Positions 6,313-6,551 of a stretch of DNA of 6,551 bases are shown piece after piece. Numbering within the stretch: the stretch's first letter is position 1; each line of letters opens with the position of its first letter. A program made the position numbers and the translations under genes. The notes below the pieces were generated by a model, which did no database searches, had not been told where the DNA came from, and saw nothing but the letters and a program-made list of their open reading frames with translations. The stretch comes from DATHVI01 sp035461385 (GTDB lineage Bacteria; Actinomycetota; Thermoleophilia; Solirubrobacterales; 70-9): positions 1 to 6,551 of the forward strand of contig DATHVI010000186.1 in assembly GCA_035461385.1 (NCBI GenBank), in the 5' to 3' direction.

Positions 6313-6551
6313 TTACTCGGACAGTTCGATTTCCGTGACCTCGGCGCGGTAGCGGCCGGCGGTCTCGGTCGACTCGGGGAGGGTCTTGAACCAGAGCAGG
6401 AAGTAGCTCGCCGGACCCGGCGGCTCGAGGCCGATCGCCTCCTGCTCCCCGGCCCCGGTCACCTCCCCGATCCCCTCCCACCCGTCGAGGTCGTCCGGCG
6501 GGCCGTCGGCCGCGCCGTAGACCTCGGCGTCCCATCCGCCGGCCTGGGTTC
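6313..6551 (-). CDS. C-terminal galactose-binding-like domain of an unidentified protein, 5' end outside the window
   Basis: On the - strand, 79 codons run from the window edge to a TAA at 6313-6315. The residues include GGWDAEVYGAAD, DDLDGWEGIGEVTG, SYFLLWFKTLPE and a final GRYRAEVTEIELSE. This resembles, from memory, the discoidin/F5-8-like jelly-roll end of some actinobacterial Ser/Thr kinases and MviN-type proteins: a strand with a displaced-quantity phrase, then a YxLLWFT-like strand, then RAEVxEIxL. Such domains usually sit outside the membrane and bind sugars or wall polymers. No kinase or membrane segment is visible here, so the parent protein cannot be named. It is convergent with ddl and therefore separately transcribed. 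Confidence is good that it is coding and moderate for the domain call. Confidence 0.65.
   Translation of the reverse strand, partial: TQAGGWDAEVYGAADGPPDDLDGWEGIGEVTGAGEQEAIGLEPPGPASYFLLWFKTLPESTETAGRYRAEVTEIELSE

Noticed and set aside
5147..6535. Long open frame on the - strand (462 codons) covering ddl and the junction
   Set aside because: It is antisense to a clear Ddl with all active-site motifs, and its translation is Arg/Gly/Asp-rich low complexity, typical of the mirror frame of a high-G+C gene. It also overlaps the real - strand gene end in another frame.

Overview
The window is about 70% G+C and carries six genes, five of them head to tail on the + strand. The order is Stp1/PstP-type PP2C phosphatase (3' end only), SEDS glycosyltransferase RodA/FtsW, class B penicillin-binding protein PbpA, PASTA Ser/Thr kinase PknB, then D-alanine--D-alanine ligase. 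The first four match the pstP-rodA-pbpA-pknB growth and division locus known from Actinomycetota such as Mycobacterium. High G+C, GTG start use, the Arg/Ala/Pro-rich linkers and the style of the last gene suggest a deep-branching actinobacterium. A Thermoleophilia/Solirubrobacterales-like organism is my best guess, from memory of protein style and not from a search.

Layout: phosphatase tail (1-444), rodA (441-1814), pbpA (1811-3283), a 25-bp gap, pknB (3309-5216), ddl (5213-6202). Three of the four junctions are 4-bp ATGA or GTGA stop/start overlaps, so this looks like one translationally coupled operon whose promoter lies upstream of the window. A 110-bp non-coding stretch (6203-6312) follows, with a perfect 9-bp-stem hairpin flanked by short direct and inverted repeats. 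It separates ddl from a convergent gene on the - strand, of which only the last 79 codons are present.

How the genes work together: Ddl makes the D-Ala-D-Ala dipeptide for peptidoglycan precursors. RodA polymerises lipid II into glycan strands and PbpA crosslinks them. PknB senses wall fragments or lipid II through four external PASTA repeats and signals by phosphorylation, and the PP2C phosphatase reverses this. The notable departure from the textbook locus is ddl coupled directly to pknB.

Other points worth a look are paired cysteines in the predicted outside parts of RodA, PbpA and PknB, the convergent-junction hairpin, and the galactose-binding-like end of the last gene. I see no mobile element, CRISPR array, tRNA or rRNA, and no clearly new system. 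This is mainly a conserved core locus with lineage-specific details.
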